In this document: one piece after another, positions 33,747 to 46,341 of the stretch
Numbering within the stretch: position 1 is the stretch's first letter
Layout of the letters: each line of letters opens with the position of its first letter
Origin: Hirudo medicinalis
Taxonomy: Eukaryota > Annelida > Clitellata > Hirudinida > Hirudinidae
Direction: 5' to 3'
Length of the DNA: 46,355 nt
Assembly (NCBI GenBank): GCA_011800805.1
Contig: MPNW01000824.1
Coordinates: 86,344-132,698 of the forward strand
The notes under the pieces: model-generated
Database searches by the model: none
Seen by the model: only the letters and a program-made list of their open reading frames with translations
Told to the model about the DNA's origin: nothing
Position numbers and translations under genes: made by a program

Positions 33747-35312
33747 TCACGCCTCCTGAGTGCTGTCTTCCTCCTTGTCCAGGGTTTCGGGATCATCCTT
33801 GAAAATAAGTCAATATGTATGCAACTTAATTTTGCTTGTGACATTCATTTTTATGATGTAACAAACATGTTGCAAATCTAATTTGTGTTCAAAACCTTTG
33901 GTTCTTCTCCATTGACTTGAGCAACTCCCTTGTTAAATCCAGTAGATCTACCCCTGAACCCTCCTTGTCGACCAGCTCTGCTTCTCCTCCCTCTGCTGTA
34001 GAACCTACCCCCTCTTGAAGCTGGATCCTCCCCTTCCCCCTCCACATCAATGGATTCTTCATTCTGGAATCTCCTGAGCCTAGGAGAGCCTCGAGGGTGG
34101 TAGCTGGGATATCCTCTGTAAGGTCTTCTTCCTCTGTATCCAAAACCCCTCCTGGCAAAACCTCTCTCTTGAGCTTCAGCCATTACTTCTTGCTGTTCGC
34201 CGACCTGTTCCTCTTGTTCCCCATTTTCAGAGTTTTCTTGAGCATGCCTGAAGTTCCTTCTGCCTCGTGGCCTGCCCGTGAATGGTCTGCCTGAGTAGTT
34301 ATAATATCTCCTCCAGAACGGTCTTCTTCTCGGGGGTGCATCTGTCTTTTCCATCTCTTCACCTTCACTTAGTTCTTGATCCTGGCTGGAAAGGTGAGGT
34401 CTCCTTCCCCCTCTTCTGGAAAACCATGGCCTACCCCTGAACCCACCCCTCCTCCTTGGATCTCTATCAGCAGCATACTTGCTCCCGAGTACAGGCTGAC
34501 CTTCCGGTCCAGTAACATTAGAAGCTTCATTTCCTTTTTCACCAACCACAACATCAAACTCCACCTTTTCTCCATCACCAACACTGCGAAGTAACTTATT
34601 GGGGTTGTTCTTGATAATGGCAGTCTGATAAATTTTTATTTTAAACAACAATGTAAATACTTTGCACATTCCACAAAAAGACATTTGAGTTAAGTCCAAA
34701 CCTGATGGACAAAGACATCTTCCTTGCTGTCATCTCTGCAATTAATTTATTTTTCAAAATGAAATCATTCAATAAAATAATATTGTGTTATTGCAATTGC
34801 ATTATTGAAGTAGTCCTTTTCATTTAATGAGATATTGACCAGTAAATATAAGCAACGTGATTACCCTTAGTGTGAAGGCTTCAAAAACCATGGCAATCAA
34901 AAGCTAATGAATTTCACAACATATCACAGAAATCGAATTTTTAATCAAATTCACCAAGTTATCACTCAAACTAGCTCTTACGAACAAATTCCAAGAGTCG
35001 GATAATAACGATCGAAACCTCACTAATCGATCGGCTAAACTCAACGAGTAACTACAGATTGACGCAGCGAACCAGGTGAAAATGGAGATGAAAACAATTC
35101 ATAGACCCGAGTAAATAAAATTCACCTGTTTATAAAGCCATATCCATTCTTCACATTAAACCACTTTACCGTTCCGGTCACTTTCGTCGCTGTAACAATG
35201 AAATGCTTGGATGAATAGCGCTCCTAGTCCGACAGATATAAAAAAAAATCATCCGCTACTAACCAACCACCTTCTTCAACTCTGCGGTCGGTTTACTTTC
35301 TGTCTCAGTCAT
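33747..35312 (-). CDS. Y-box (cold-shock domain) nucleic-acid-binding protein
   Basis: Five in-phase exons on the minus strand: 35264-35312, 35126-35189, 34702-34735, 33896-34624, 33747-33797; 308 residues. After [19 protein letters not shown] comes a full cold-shock domain: [15 protein letters not shown] (with RNP1 core), EDVFVHQ (RNP2), [19 protein letters not shown] and [10 protein letters not shown], nearly the vertebrate YBX1 sequence. GSKYAADRD leads into a long C-terminal tail of alternating basic Arg/Gly/Tyr-rich and acidic Glu-rich blocks ([18 protein letters not shown], then SEGEEMEKT, and so on), the YBX1 family layout. The last exon adds [16 protein letters not shown]; reading past the donor at 33895 would instead end the protein at 33878. 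The family packages mRNA in the cytoplasm, regulates translation and can bind inverted CCAAT boxes in the nucleus. Metazoan paralogues cannot be told apart here. Confidence 0.96.
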
Positions 35313-35401
35313 CTGATCTTCTGGTGTTAACGACAAATCAATCGGACACAGAAATCACGCACGATCACCACAACATATTCCCTTTGTTCTCAACAAACTC
35401 T

Positions 35402-35480
35402 CAAAATGGCGACCTCACCGTAGAGAAACACGTGCGTTGTTAACCATTCTCTCATTGGTCGACAATTGGCGTGCTCCAAT
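35402..35480 (-). promoter_or_regulatory. Y-box gene promoter: CCAAT boxes, E-box, YY1-like site
   Basis: Just upstream of the Y-box start: an AAAATGGCGACC YY1-like sequence (35404-35415 on +), an E-box CACGTG at 35429-35434, a minus-strand CCAAT at 35454-35458, and further ATTGG/CCAAT copies near 35464-35479. No TATA box, as usual for a housekeeping promoter. Confidence 0.45.
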
Positions 35481-38194
35481 TAAAGCTGATAGCTTATTGG
35501 TGGTTTAAATTATTCTTAAAAGCTAAATTACTGTGTAATAGTTACCGGGGGATAATATTTTGTTGTTGGATTTCAAAATCCTACGTGTCGATTAATACTT
35601 ATTGAACCCATAAAACGTTTAAATCAACTAGCAAATATATTCTGTATTACATTTTCTAATAATGCCTTAATGGAAATGCATATTTTTCTATCGGTCGTCT
35701 TTAATATTCTCTGTATTTCCACACAGGTGAATAGTTCGAAAACCACAAAACTACAATTATTTTTGGACTTTCTAAATTGAATCCATTAGAAATTTAGAGT
35801 GAGGCTTCCGAACAATGTGAGTTTGGAATGACGTTCTCGCGATTCGAAGAGATTTCTCCAGTTGGTCCATGGGGTGATGTTAAGCTGTTCCCTAGGGTTC
35901 CTTTCCATCAGCCTTGAGATTCTGTGCAAATCCAGGCACTAGTCGGTCTGCCGGGTCCTTCAAATAAATTCAAACTCCCTCGAACGATTCTATTTACAAC
36001 ATGAAAGGTTCCACGAGGTTTGCACAGAAAATAGATTTGCATAATCGCTATAGGAAATCGAATAAGAGGTTTTTTAATGAAGATAATTACATTGAAAAGG
36101 AAAGGAGTTCGTGGGGGAAACGTGACCAGACCACAAATAGGGCTTTCTCGGTTGTTTGTATTTCCAGCCTTTTCTAGCATTTACCGAGTTCAAGTCAGTC
36201 GGATGCATTTGTCAAACTTTACAACGTCGCGACTCCTGTATTCGTTAGGAGGACATGATTTTTCCTGCCTCTCTGAAGGAAGAGGATTTTATTTTGAGAA
36301 GTTCACGAATTCCTAGCTGATAGAGCAAGAAATAAAAGACAATATTTTAGAAAAATTAAATAAAATGGTTAAATAAACTAAGGAAATTATTTTGATAAAT
36401 AAAAGAAACGATTTGAACTTTTTATTGGATGTTGATATGCCGCAATAAAGTTATTTGGTTAAATTTCAATTTTTTTCATATCATCACGTTCCTTCAGCCC
36501 TCATGAAGTTTCTGGTTATTTGGTCGAAAATAGTTGCAATTACATAATATGTTCCTAGTAAAATAGGTTAATTAAGCCACACATGGTAGACATGTTCAAA
36601 GAAATGTTCTGTAACAAAATAATGATTCTTTACAACGAAAGGAAAACCTCGTATAACAGGACTCAAGGGAGAATGAAAAATGAACGAATTCTTGCAATGT
36701 TTACTTCTTTGCAATCTTCATTTCCTTTTATTGTTTAGTTCTGATCCTTGTCAATTGTCAATTAAACAAATTAACTGTCAATTATTGCCAAGATTATACT
36801 GACATTTATTTATAATAATAGCAATAATAAAAAATATAGTTTTATGTAAGCTCAACAAAAAATAATCTTCCATAACAGTCACTTCACTTGCATTGATTGG
36901 CATGAAATCTTCTAAAGATGTTAGCCGATGCTCTCTAATGATACTTTAGTCAAAGTTGTTGAGGCTTCTCAGCCATTCCAGCAATTGACACACCTCACAG
37001 GAGCTCATAAACAATGATGCTGTGCCCGACTTATGGTCGCCTAGTAAGACAATTTTCCATCACTTTACTTCGAATGCTCATCAAATATTAGACGTGTCAA
37101 TGAGCAATCGATTTTCTCCTGTGACAACCATCTATCCAGCCGTGAAATGACTGGAAAGACCTGGAATTGAGAAAGTGTCGCGGAATGGTTGCAATTATTT
37201 CTTTCCTAATGTTCCGTAAGGAAGTAATTGAAGGATAATTGTGAAGCCTACGCAATCAATTGAAGCACGAGGTACTTCTTCTTACGACGGCAGTTCATTA
37301 ATTAATTGCCACCAAGTGTTACTGTCCCGTTATTGCTGTTATTGTTGTCACCATTATTTTTAAAAATTATTATTATTACATTATCAGCATTTCCGTTACA
37401 CATGTTACCACTAATGTTATCATAACACACATTAGCCTGATGACAATGCACAGAATGCAGAACGGGCTGGATTGAAAAGAAATCCAAACAAAACAAAAAC
37501 CGAAATTTTCGCCGAAAATGTCGAGTTTTACAGATGCCATTTAACTCTTCCATTTAAAGGAAAACATTTTCCGAAAAAAAAACAAACAAAAAACTATTTG
37601 TTTGAAACTGGAGACGACATTCTCCATGAAGCTTCCTTTGTGGGAATTAATTCTCAGCTCGGAGAAAAAAAAATCCGCTTTTCTTTAGAATGACCGCATT
37701 AATTAGTCACAGATTAATAATTTATTTTAATTTTGAATTTAAATCCTGGATATGGCGAGATTTAGCCATTTATTATGGTAAGCCATCGAATTACTGTAAG
37801 TCCTCCTGGCATCTTTTCTCTTTTCTAACTTTCATTTAAATCTTATAGGAAGCTTCGCAAGTTGGTCGACGGTTTTGAGGTCCTGCTGAAGCGGCACAAT
37901 GGTGGAAAGCTGTTTTTAGCGCAACTGATGGCTTAATTTCATCCCGGAGCAGTTGCTTGTGGATCGAGACCCGTTGAATGAATGGACAGAGGCAACATGC
38001 ATCCGGTTGCTGCTGGATGAGTAGCACTCAATTTCAAACCCTCTCGGAGGCCTTCAAGCCTCACTGGATTCTGCATTGTGGCAGAAAAGTTTATCATGAA
38101 TCTTTGACCCGCTTCGCATGAACGGAGCACAACAGCCATTGCACATCGTCTCCTACTTTCGAGGTTGACAGTGGCGAGATAGAAATAGAGTCTT
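35481..38194. other. Intergenic, no supported gene
   Basis: AT-rich. Open frames near 35908-36316 and 37302-37693 have no recognisable domain, no conserved composition and no paired splice sites I can defend. Confidence 0.55.
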
Positions 38195-39055
38195 TATGTT
38201 CTGTCATTTGTTCTTTTATTATGCTGCCTTTAATTTCATAGCTTGGTGGCGGACGGTCATCAATTTTCCAACAAATTGCGTCCGTTGCTCCATTCCACGA
38301 AGAGAACTTTTCACAACAATACTGCATTGAAGACATTCCGCTCATAACAGTTGACCGCACCAGAGATCTAGGTGTCATCATAGATTCTGATTTAAAATTT
38401 CGACTCCAAATTGACAACATCACACACAAAGCTGCAGTCCGATCGCGACTGATTCTCAAATCATTCAACTCTAGGGACAGGAATCTTCCCATCAAAGCTT
38501 TCTGCGTTTATGTCAGATCACTCATTGAGTACAGCTGCCAGGTCTGGAACCCTCACTACAAATACTTGATTGATAGCATCAAAAAGATTCGAAAGAAATT
38601 TACCAAGGCCGTCCCTGGGATCGGGCAGCTAGGATATCAAGATCGTCTCAAGGCATTGAAACTCAAATCACTCGATCATAGCCGTCTTATAGCTGATCTC
38701 TGTTAACTCTGTACAAGATAATCAATAACCTGAAATCAATTGACCTCGTAAACCATATTCATTTCGTTAATTATACATTATAATTATAGACTTTGCTCAT
38801 TAGACAGTAAATACTTTTTCACTAATCGCTTAATCAAAATTTGGAACTCTCCCCAATATCTCTCAATAGATCTCTTCCCGTTTCATCCACAACCTACAGT
38901 CGATTCACCTGCCTCAACAATCACGACTTACTCCCTTCCTTTTGTACAAATAACATGTTAGTGTCACATCTCTCACAAAACTTTCTTGTTTGTTTGCTTG
39001 TGAGTAGGTAAGAGGCACTTGTCCTCTGCTCACTTTTGAAATAAATAAATAAAAT
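38195..39055 (+). mobile_element. Second 5'-truncated CR1-like LINE, 3' end of reverse transcriptase ORF and tail
   Basis: Frames on the plus strand read, with a frameshift near 38315, CSIPRRELFTT, then TRDLGVIIDSDLKFRLQID, SRLILKSFNSRDRNLPIKAF, YVRSLIEYSCQVWNPHY, KKFTKAVPGIGQLGYQDR and LKSLDHSRLIADLC, stopping at about 38705. These are the thumb/C-terminal blocks of CR1-type reverse transcriptases, in the same order as in the copy at 9352-10258 but clearly a different family. It ends with a hairpin (39000-39033) and an AATAAATAAATAAA tail. Confidence 0.88.
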
Positions 39056-42000
39056 ATAAACTTTGTAGAGGAAAAGAGATAAAAGTGCAATCGAGGAAAC
39101 GGCTAATTACTTGGCGCAACATCGGTAGGCGACACACGTTTAGGAAGGGAAAACAAGCCAGGCGCTCTAATTAATGGGAGGGAATAATCTCAACGAATGA
39201 AGTGATCTCGATGCAAAGTATTTCCATTGAGACCCTGAGTTATTCCAGGCAATCTTGGACCCCTACGCAGGACTCGTTCGAATGCTTTCGATGCGTTCGC
39301 ACGCAAGAGTTTCATAGATCATTGGAATTTATTGTATTTCTTGAGATCGACTGACCATTAATATAAATTTTTTCCCTTCTAGACATCACGCGTCAACCAG
39401 GGGCATTCATCTCGTAATTCCAATCCAAACTTCCAAACAGCATCACAGTCAACTCTCTCCAGATTGATGAGATCCGTCCATCATCCGACCATTCCCACAT
39501 TCCTATCACGCTCTGTCACTCACGCCATCCCCGCTCGATGCCATCACTTCCAGTAAGAAATGGATTCCTCTCCGTCATCTATTTCGGCTCGAAAGTTCAG
39601 CCCGGAGTGGTCATGCAAGCTTCGTATTGGAGAATGTCGTCAATCGGGTTCTCGCGAGATGTCGCGATGTAATTTTCCCTCCTGGAAATGGAGAATAAGA
39701 GGATCGTTCACCTTGCAATGTGCTAAACGATGAGGATGGGGAAATCTGTTGGCCACTGATAAGTATTTATGGCACACATGCTCCTATACTTTCCTAGCAA
39801 TCAATCCATGACTTTATCGTCAAAATACAGAAAACTTTCCCTCGAACAGTTTTAAACGGCGCGTTCAAAATTTGAAATAAAGCTTCACTTTTTCCATTTT
39901 TTTTTGCGAATGTCTCCTGCCAATTTCGGGGCATTTAATGAAGGTTGCTCGAGTGTAACCTAAGTTTGAAAATAAGGCACGTTATAGCATTGCTATTTTC
40001 ACTCTCATCCTCACCATCATCGTCATCATCACAGTTGCCGTCGCCTTCACCATCATCAACTCGTTTTCGTCGTCGTCTTCAAAGTGCATCCTCCTTCTCT
40101 AACATGTCTCTCACCAGCGCACATTCGCAAGACATGGTCCATCAATGGAAGGGAATCACGTCGCTTTCCAAGGAGTATTTCCATGGCTGGAGTGGATGGA
40201 TTGATAAATTTCGTCATCGTCATCATCGTTATCAATTTAAGAGGGCACTGTGGAACGTTGTTTATTGGAACGTCACATCTGCACTGGAAGAGCGTAGTCA
40301 TCGATGTGTTGCGATAAAATGAAGTCTAGAATGTTCATGAGGGTTCATTAGTAACTCGATTCGAGCCTGACTTACGACATGTCCATCAAGCTCCTCATTC
40401 TCTACCAAGTTGTCAGGGCATTTGGAGAAGATCGTTGGAGCCCCCTCACAGTGACCCAGAAGGACGGATCATTGACAAGGGAGCATCAGACAACAGAAGG
40501 CAAGTCGTTAACAATCCTTTGATTCTTCAGAAGATAATCTATTAATTCTTTGCGGTAATAAAATAAATATCTTCCGTGTGTAGTTGCAATAATATCCTCT
40601 GAAGAGAAAAGACACGTTCAAATATTGAAACAGGTCATCCATAATGAGCTCTGATTTTTCACCTTTTCACAATTAATTTATGCCACGCAAAAAAAAGAGA
40701 AAAATGCGCCTCGCTTAAGCCTGTCAGGTCACTTGATTTTCTTGGAATCGCTCGAGAGAAACGAGGCCTCTGGTGGAAAACGCGAAAATGCTAAAAATAA
40801 GAAGGTGAGAACATGGAAAGATGACAACTCCATGGAAAAACAAGGCTCCGAGAAGCGAGGGATCCTTGCGGGGACATAAAACATGGTCGTACATTACAAT
40901 TTGATTCGTGCAACTTCGATTCCCTATCGATCCTGCTAACTCCTCCTTGTAGCGCTCCTTTTACGACCTCCACTCGACAGAATCCCACGTTTAAAAGAAA
41001 TAATCATTTTCACTCAAACAATGAAAATACTCTCTGTTTATTTGTTTGAAACAAGTCTTAAATAGGATCGAGAAGGATATAGAGAAGTAGGAGGGAAAAA
41101 TTGAAGCTTTAACAAACATCTTCCGAGATAAAATCGCGAAAGTAAACAAAGAACAATAAACATTTCAGATCAGACTTCATGGAAATAAGCAATCGTGAAT
41201 TATATTTGAGGCTGATTTAATTATTTTTAAACAATCCCATCGTTGTCACATGTTTCACTTTCTATAAAAATATTTTCCAAATGTCATAAATGTCATTATC
41301 AGTCTGAGACATGGCCGACACGTACACTTGAAGCCAATTTCACACAAATCGACTTGCGCATCTTCATCCGAATTATGACAATAAATATGACGAATAATTA
41401 TGACATTTCTGAACGAATTTTTTTTATTACGGGAATTTTGATAAAGTTTCTCTGATTTCAACATGTGAATTAAAATGAAACTCGATGAAGTTTGTGAATT
41501 TTATCTTGACTCAGATTGTGAAATTGTTCTTGTTAATTTGACACAAATATTAATTTAATTTAATTAAAATAATAAAAATGTAATTTTAATATGTTTTAAG
41601 CCAATTTCCTTCAAAGCTTCATTTGGTCTTCTGACAGACACGTGTGGGGAGGGGGGATTCAGAGGTGCCGAAAAGATGATCAAATTTTCTCTCAAGAAAT
41701 TGGAGAGGAGGAAGGAGTTTCGTATCTGGAGCTTTGCGCGCCACTGACTTTGAATCATGTTTCCATGAAACTAGCATTTGCATGAGGCATTTATAATTTC
41801 ATTATTTTGCTTTTTCAATCAACCGAGTAATTATGCCCCATTAAACGTTTTTCCGTATTTTTCCAAAAGATTTTTCTTACTAAGTACATTCCCCAAAATT
41901 AAAAAAGTTTTAAAAAATCAAAAGAAATTTTGCCTCACAAATTATCCGCCATAGTTTCAGCGGATATGCATCCATGCATCTTGTTGGTTGCTCAATTTTT

Positions 42001-43722
42001 AGAACAACTTAATTTCTGTCGATGCAAGTTATATTTATGAGCCTTCACAATTAAACATTGTTTTGTTGGAAATAAATAAAATTTATTTAGAATTTCTTAA
42101 TTGAATGTCGACAGTGTCATATTATGTAAATCACTGACAACATTTCTGTGGTTGTGGCAAGTTATTGATAATAAAAATAATTATTATTTTTATATTTTAT
42201 ATTAAATAAATGTTAAATGCTCATTAATATAATTAATTTTGTTTGATTAAATTTACATTTAAAAGTCTCTACAGCAATTTCGACAGAACTCGCACTAACC
42301 TTCTGTACAAGGCTAATAAATAATTTCCTCTTCATCATCACACGCACATCGCCTTCTAATACCACAACGTGCCTTTTTTTTACTGGAAAATCCAAATAAA
42401 TCAAATCTGCTAACCTCGGAGGAAGCGGATGACAAAGTGAGATGCTTGTAATTATGCCGATCACCATTGTGAATTTATTTATAATTATTTTCCTAAATCG
42501 TAATTTCACATTGGAGCCACCAACGGAGTGATTTTGATCAATGTCTGGATGGAAACTTCGAAACTGGTTATTCCATCAAATTCAGTTACCGCTTCCAAAA
42601 TTCATGAAATTCTTAAAAAAAATAACAACTCATTTTTTAACTCAACTCAATTTTTTTAAAGTCAACTCAGTAAAACCTCGTCTTACTTTCTTCTTTCTTC
42701 AGTTGGTTTGGATCCTGAAGGTCACCAAGTGCGCCAAGTTCACCAAACATTGTCGTTGGACTTCGCACTTCTGCTCGAGTCGGTGCCAATTTTCCTGCTT
42801 GAAACCGATCATTAGAAGTCTGAGGTCTATTAATCATGTCTGATGACCTTCACATCGCCATCATGAATACCATTTTTTACTCTTCAATAATTCAACTCAA
42901 GTGTTAAAGCATTCTTTTTCGAAACTTTGCTATCATCTTATTTTCACATTCCACTTTCTTCCAATCCAGTATTTCGTCATCACATCGCCTTCATCATTAT
43001 GGCACCATAATCACCATCACCAGAATTGTCAAAGGTGATTTATATCTTCGTGTTTTTCAAAAGATCTTTAACAGCATTTCATTCAAATCTCAAATAATCT
43101 TTTTGATGGATTCATTTTCCGATGTTTTAATTATTCACTCGTTTCCATTCTTTTCATTTATTGGTTTCTTGTTTTAATTTTTCTATATATTTTAAAGTCT
43201 TTTATTTTTCTTTTAAAAATTCTTCTGTACTGAAGTACTGAAGTACTGAAGGCCTACGAATCCAAAGTAGATTTTGATTTAACTTAACATTAAAAGAGGT
43301 CCTAAATTGGTCAATCGTTGATTTTACTATGCAACAATTTTAAGGAACAAAATTTCAACCTTCGAAAATGTGTGGTTTTAAATTGCTTTCAAATGGAATG
43401 AAATTTCAGTGAAATGCTTAAATTCAATTTCTAAGTGATACTTATCTCTCGATCATTGGTTGATATTTTCAATCATTGGTTGACGTAATTCAATCGTTAT
43501 TTGCTTTTTTTGAAAATTTACATGTCAAACGATAAATCGTGGTAGAATGGATGACGGATGAGTTTAAAGGTCACGACCTTCAGTAACCTCTGAGCGGGAG
43601 CTTCATCAAATGTCTGCTGATTATCGCAAGCATCGAGGCGATGTTTTGACGTTTCAATACAAATTTTTATACGTACTTTGTATGTGGTTTGTGAGTGGTT
43701 TGTATGTGGTTTGTTTGCTTGC
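39056..43722. other. Intergenic, no supported gene
   Basis: Long AT-rich stretch. A Ser-rich frame at 39945-40322 is low complexity and unsupported. Small repeats only: three 8-bp units GTACTGAA near 43227-43250, and a TGTATGTGGTTTG-like unit repeated at 43674-43715 beside the hAT element. Confidence 0.55.
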
Positions 43723-43730
43723 GTTAATAC

Positions 43731-44613
43731 TGGGGTTGCAGGTTGATTAATTTTTTTAATCTAGATTAATCAACGTTTTCAATCTTAGATTAACGCATAA
43801 TTAGTCGTACCATCTTACTTTTCAAGTAATTTTCCAATATATTTAATTTTTATCCAAAGTTCAATTTTATTAATGAAAAACTGCTCACAATAGTAATTTA
43901 GAAATAGTTTTTTGTGGTTCATTAATTGACATTTAGTCAGTTGCTGAGGCAAACGAGTCTGTTGATGTTGTCTGGAGACAGAGAAGTACTATTCTTGCTA
44001 TCCACAACATGTCCAGAAAGGGAAAATAACCGTTCACAGCCGTAGCTGGAGAAGCTAAGTATTTCAAGGCTAGCTTCACAACAGAGCCATGCGAAGGCGC
44101 ACATTTCCGCCTCCATTCCAATGGACACCAAGCTTTGTCAATTTCTGGTTCTGCTCTATAAACTAGTAATAAAGCTAAAGCTTTTCTCAGCTGCTGACAC
44201 ATCACAGGAACTCATCCTTGACTTCGACAGGTGCCAAGGAAATCCTAGATCTCACAAGCATGATTAGATTCCGTCCGCACATCATATCTTACGTCCGGGC
44301 GGGCCAACCCTTATGCAGTACCCTGCATTATCCCCAAGAGAAGATCCACCAAGGTTGGATCAGAAAAAGTTGCTGATATACTTGCTCCCTGANGACTTAC
44401 TTATGCTACTTGTGGCCATAGTTTGTAAGCGCAATACAGTGCGTTCGGTTTTTGTAAGCAATAATAACGTGGGAAGCCAAAGAAATAACAAGATATAAAA
44501 ACAGTTACAAAAAAAACATAAAATAGGTGAAAATATTTTGTAAATTAATAAAATAATTTATTTAAAAAGTGTAAAACAATTAACGAGTTAACGTCGATTA
44601 ATCTGCAGCCCTA
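43731..44613. mobile_element. Degenerate hAT DNA transposon
   Basis: 883 bp with imperfect terminal inverted repeats (left TGGGGTTGCAGGTTGATTAA, right read inward TAGGGCTGCAGATTAATCGA) flanked by an 8-bp target duplication, GTTAATAC at 43723-43730 and GTTAATAT at 44614-44621. Eight-bp duplications and TAGGGCTGCA-type ends are hAT hallmarks. It holds a transposase C-terminal remnant on the minus strand and an N at 44393. Confidence 0.82.
43933..44205 (-). pseudogene. hAT transposase C-terminal dimerisation domain, frameshifted
   Basis: One minus-strand frame gives KLALKYLASPATA, the adjacent frame CERLFSLSGHVVDSKNS and LSPDNINRLVCLSN. Together they are the conserved C-terminal (ZBED-like) dimerisation block of hAT transposases, split by a frameshift near 44050. 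It is a relic with no catalytic core. Confidence 0.85.
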
Positions 44614-44621
44614 GTTAATAT

Positions 44622-45551
44622 ATTATAATTACACCAATATAATTAGTATAACGTAAAAATAATTATTGCAAATTACTTTATTTTTAATCGGTTTTACAAA
44701 CAAATCATTTTGACATAACATGACATGATCATGATCATATTTTATCGATTCATAAAATTGTTCTTATTAAACATGAAATTGAAAACAGTAAAGATTCAAA
44801 ATAATCTGGAAAAGTCTCATAAAGTTCCTGAACGACACTTCAATGATTCACTTTCCACTCCAGGAAATTGCTTTTGTTTCACCAACCAAAGCAGGAAAAG
44901 TTTCATTTTGTTCTGCTTCACGCTGTGATTCCATTGTTCGTGGTTAACTGCTTCCACAATTTACAATTACGAATTATGAAATGTTGGAAGAAATGCATGA
45001 GTAAACATTGAGGCCATCAAGATGAATTAATTATGCATTGCAAATTATTATTAATGACTACAAAATATTGTTTTTTTCCCGACAAATAAAACTTCTAACA
45101 TGCCTGTGATGATTTTTCAAAAGAATGCAAAAACTAATTAAGCAACATTTGACTTCACGAACTTAATTTTCTCGTATAAACTTGGCGTAAAATTAACTTT
45201 TGCAAAAATTGTCTGAAATTTTCAAATAATTAACTTTTGATCGACAAAAGAAGAATAAAATATGGATTTCTATTCCGAATGATTCTCTGTGGACATCTTT
45301 CAACTTCTATCAACTTCATTCTTCTTTCTGCTTCTTCGGTTGCCTGAGGAGTTCGACATGCCAGCTTGGATGGATCCATCAATTTATGGAATTTGAATGC
45401 ATTTGAATGTATTAGTTTCAATTAATTATTTAAACTAATTCAATTGTTTGCTGGAATTGAAATGTAAATAACAGGAAGTTGATCAAGGAGATGGTTGGCC
45501 AAACTTCGACGAGGTTTGATGCTGTTTCAGAATTTCGTCGCTATCACCGAC
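44622..45551. other. Intergenic, no supported gene
   Basis: AT-rich, nothing recognised. Confidence 0.55.
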
Positions 45552-45731
45552 ATTATCACAATCGTCATTATCACAATCATCATTATCACAATCATCATTA
45601 TCACAATCATCATTATCACAATCATCATTATCACAATCATCATTATCACAACCATCATTATCACAACCATCATTATCACAACCATCATTATCACAACCAC
45701 CATTATCACAACCATCATTATCACAATCGTC
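45552..45731 (+). repeat. 15-bp minisatellite, 12 units
   Basis: Twelve head-to-tail copies of ATTATCACAAYCRYC. Units 2-6 end AATCATC, units 7-9 and 11 end AACCATC, unit 10 ends AACCACC, and the first and last units both end AATCGTC. Because 15 is a multiple of 3, all frames stay open, and one reads a His-Tyr-His-Asn-His repeat; I do not consider it a gene. Confidence 0.95.
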
Positions 45732-46262
45732 ATGAATGGAATCAGTTCTTGAGAATATTTGGCGGGAATGAATAAATTACGAGCAGACGTAAATAGCAAG
45801 AGGACGCTCAAAAGTTCTGATGGATGCAACTCATAATCTCATTTTCCTTCTCAATTTCTGACACGTCGGTTATGATTGGCTGAGAGAAATCGGTGAAATA
45901 TTATCGACATCATTCATTGGTCCCCCAAAGAGTGAACAATTTTTGCTAAACCAATCAAACGACAGTCGTTATTATGGCATCAATTATTTAATATAAATAA
46001 TTATTTAAAAACTAATTTAAACCTAGTCCTTCAACCCATCTCCATAATTTTCAACCAATCGCCTCTGAGAGATCTGAGAGGCCACTTCCTTACACTTCTC
46101 ACTGCCCTCAAATCGACCAATGAGCGATCACTAAGTCAGATCACGTGATTGTCCAGTCAGTGAACGATCGGGATATTTTTAGCTCCATTTCTTAAGGTCG
46201 AAGGTCATTTTTGACTCGTATGAGAATAAGGAACGAAGGTGAAAATTTCTGCTCATATTGGT
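45732..46262. other. Intergenic, several CCAAT/ATTGG motifs
   Basis: No gene seen. CCAAT or ATTGG pentamers recur (near 45875, 45917, 45951, 46056, 46118), which may mark a promoter of a gene beyond the right edge. Confidence 0.35.
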
Positions 46263-46290
46263 TATTATTGTTATATTATTATTGTTGTTG

Positions 46291-46339
<49 letters not shown>

Positions 46340-46341
46340 GA
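46263..46341 (+). repeat. TTA/TTG trinucleotide microsatellite
   Basis: Mixed TTA and TTG units becoming pure TTA from about 46295. Confidence 0.9.

Noticed and set aside
33878..33895. Alternative C-terminus of the Y-box protein by read-through (stop at 33878)
   Set aside because: A good donor at 33895 and an in-phase last exon at 33747-33797 give an acidic end typical of the family; kept only as a possible retained-intron form.
38094..38495. 133-codon minus-strand open frame
   Set aside because: Antisense to the CR1-like LINE reverse transcriptase fragment.
39945..40322. 125-codon Ser-rich open frame
   Set aside because: Low-complexity TCA/TCC repeats at its start, no recognisable domain, no splice or promoter support.
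45479..45775. His/Tyr/Asn-rich repeat protein
   Set aside because: It is the 15-bp minisatellite read in a frame-preserving unit; other frames and the reverse strand are equally open.
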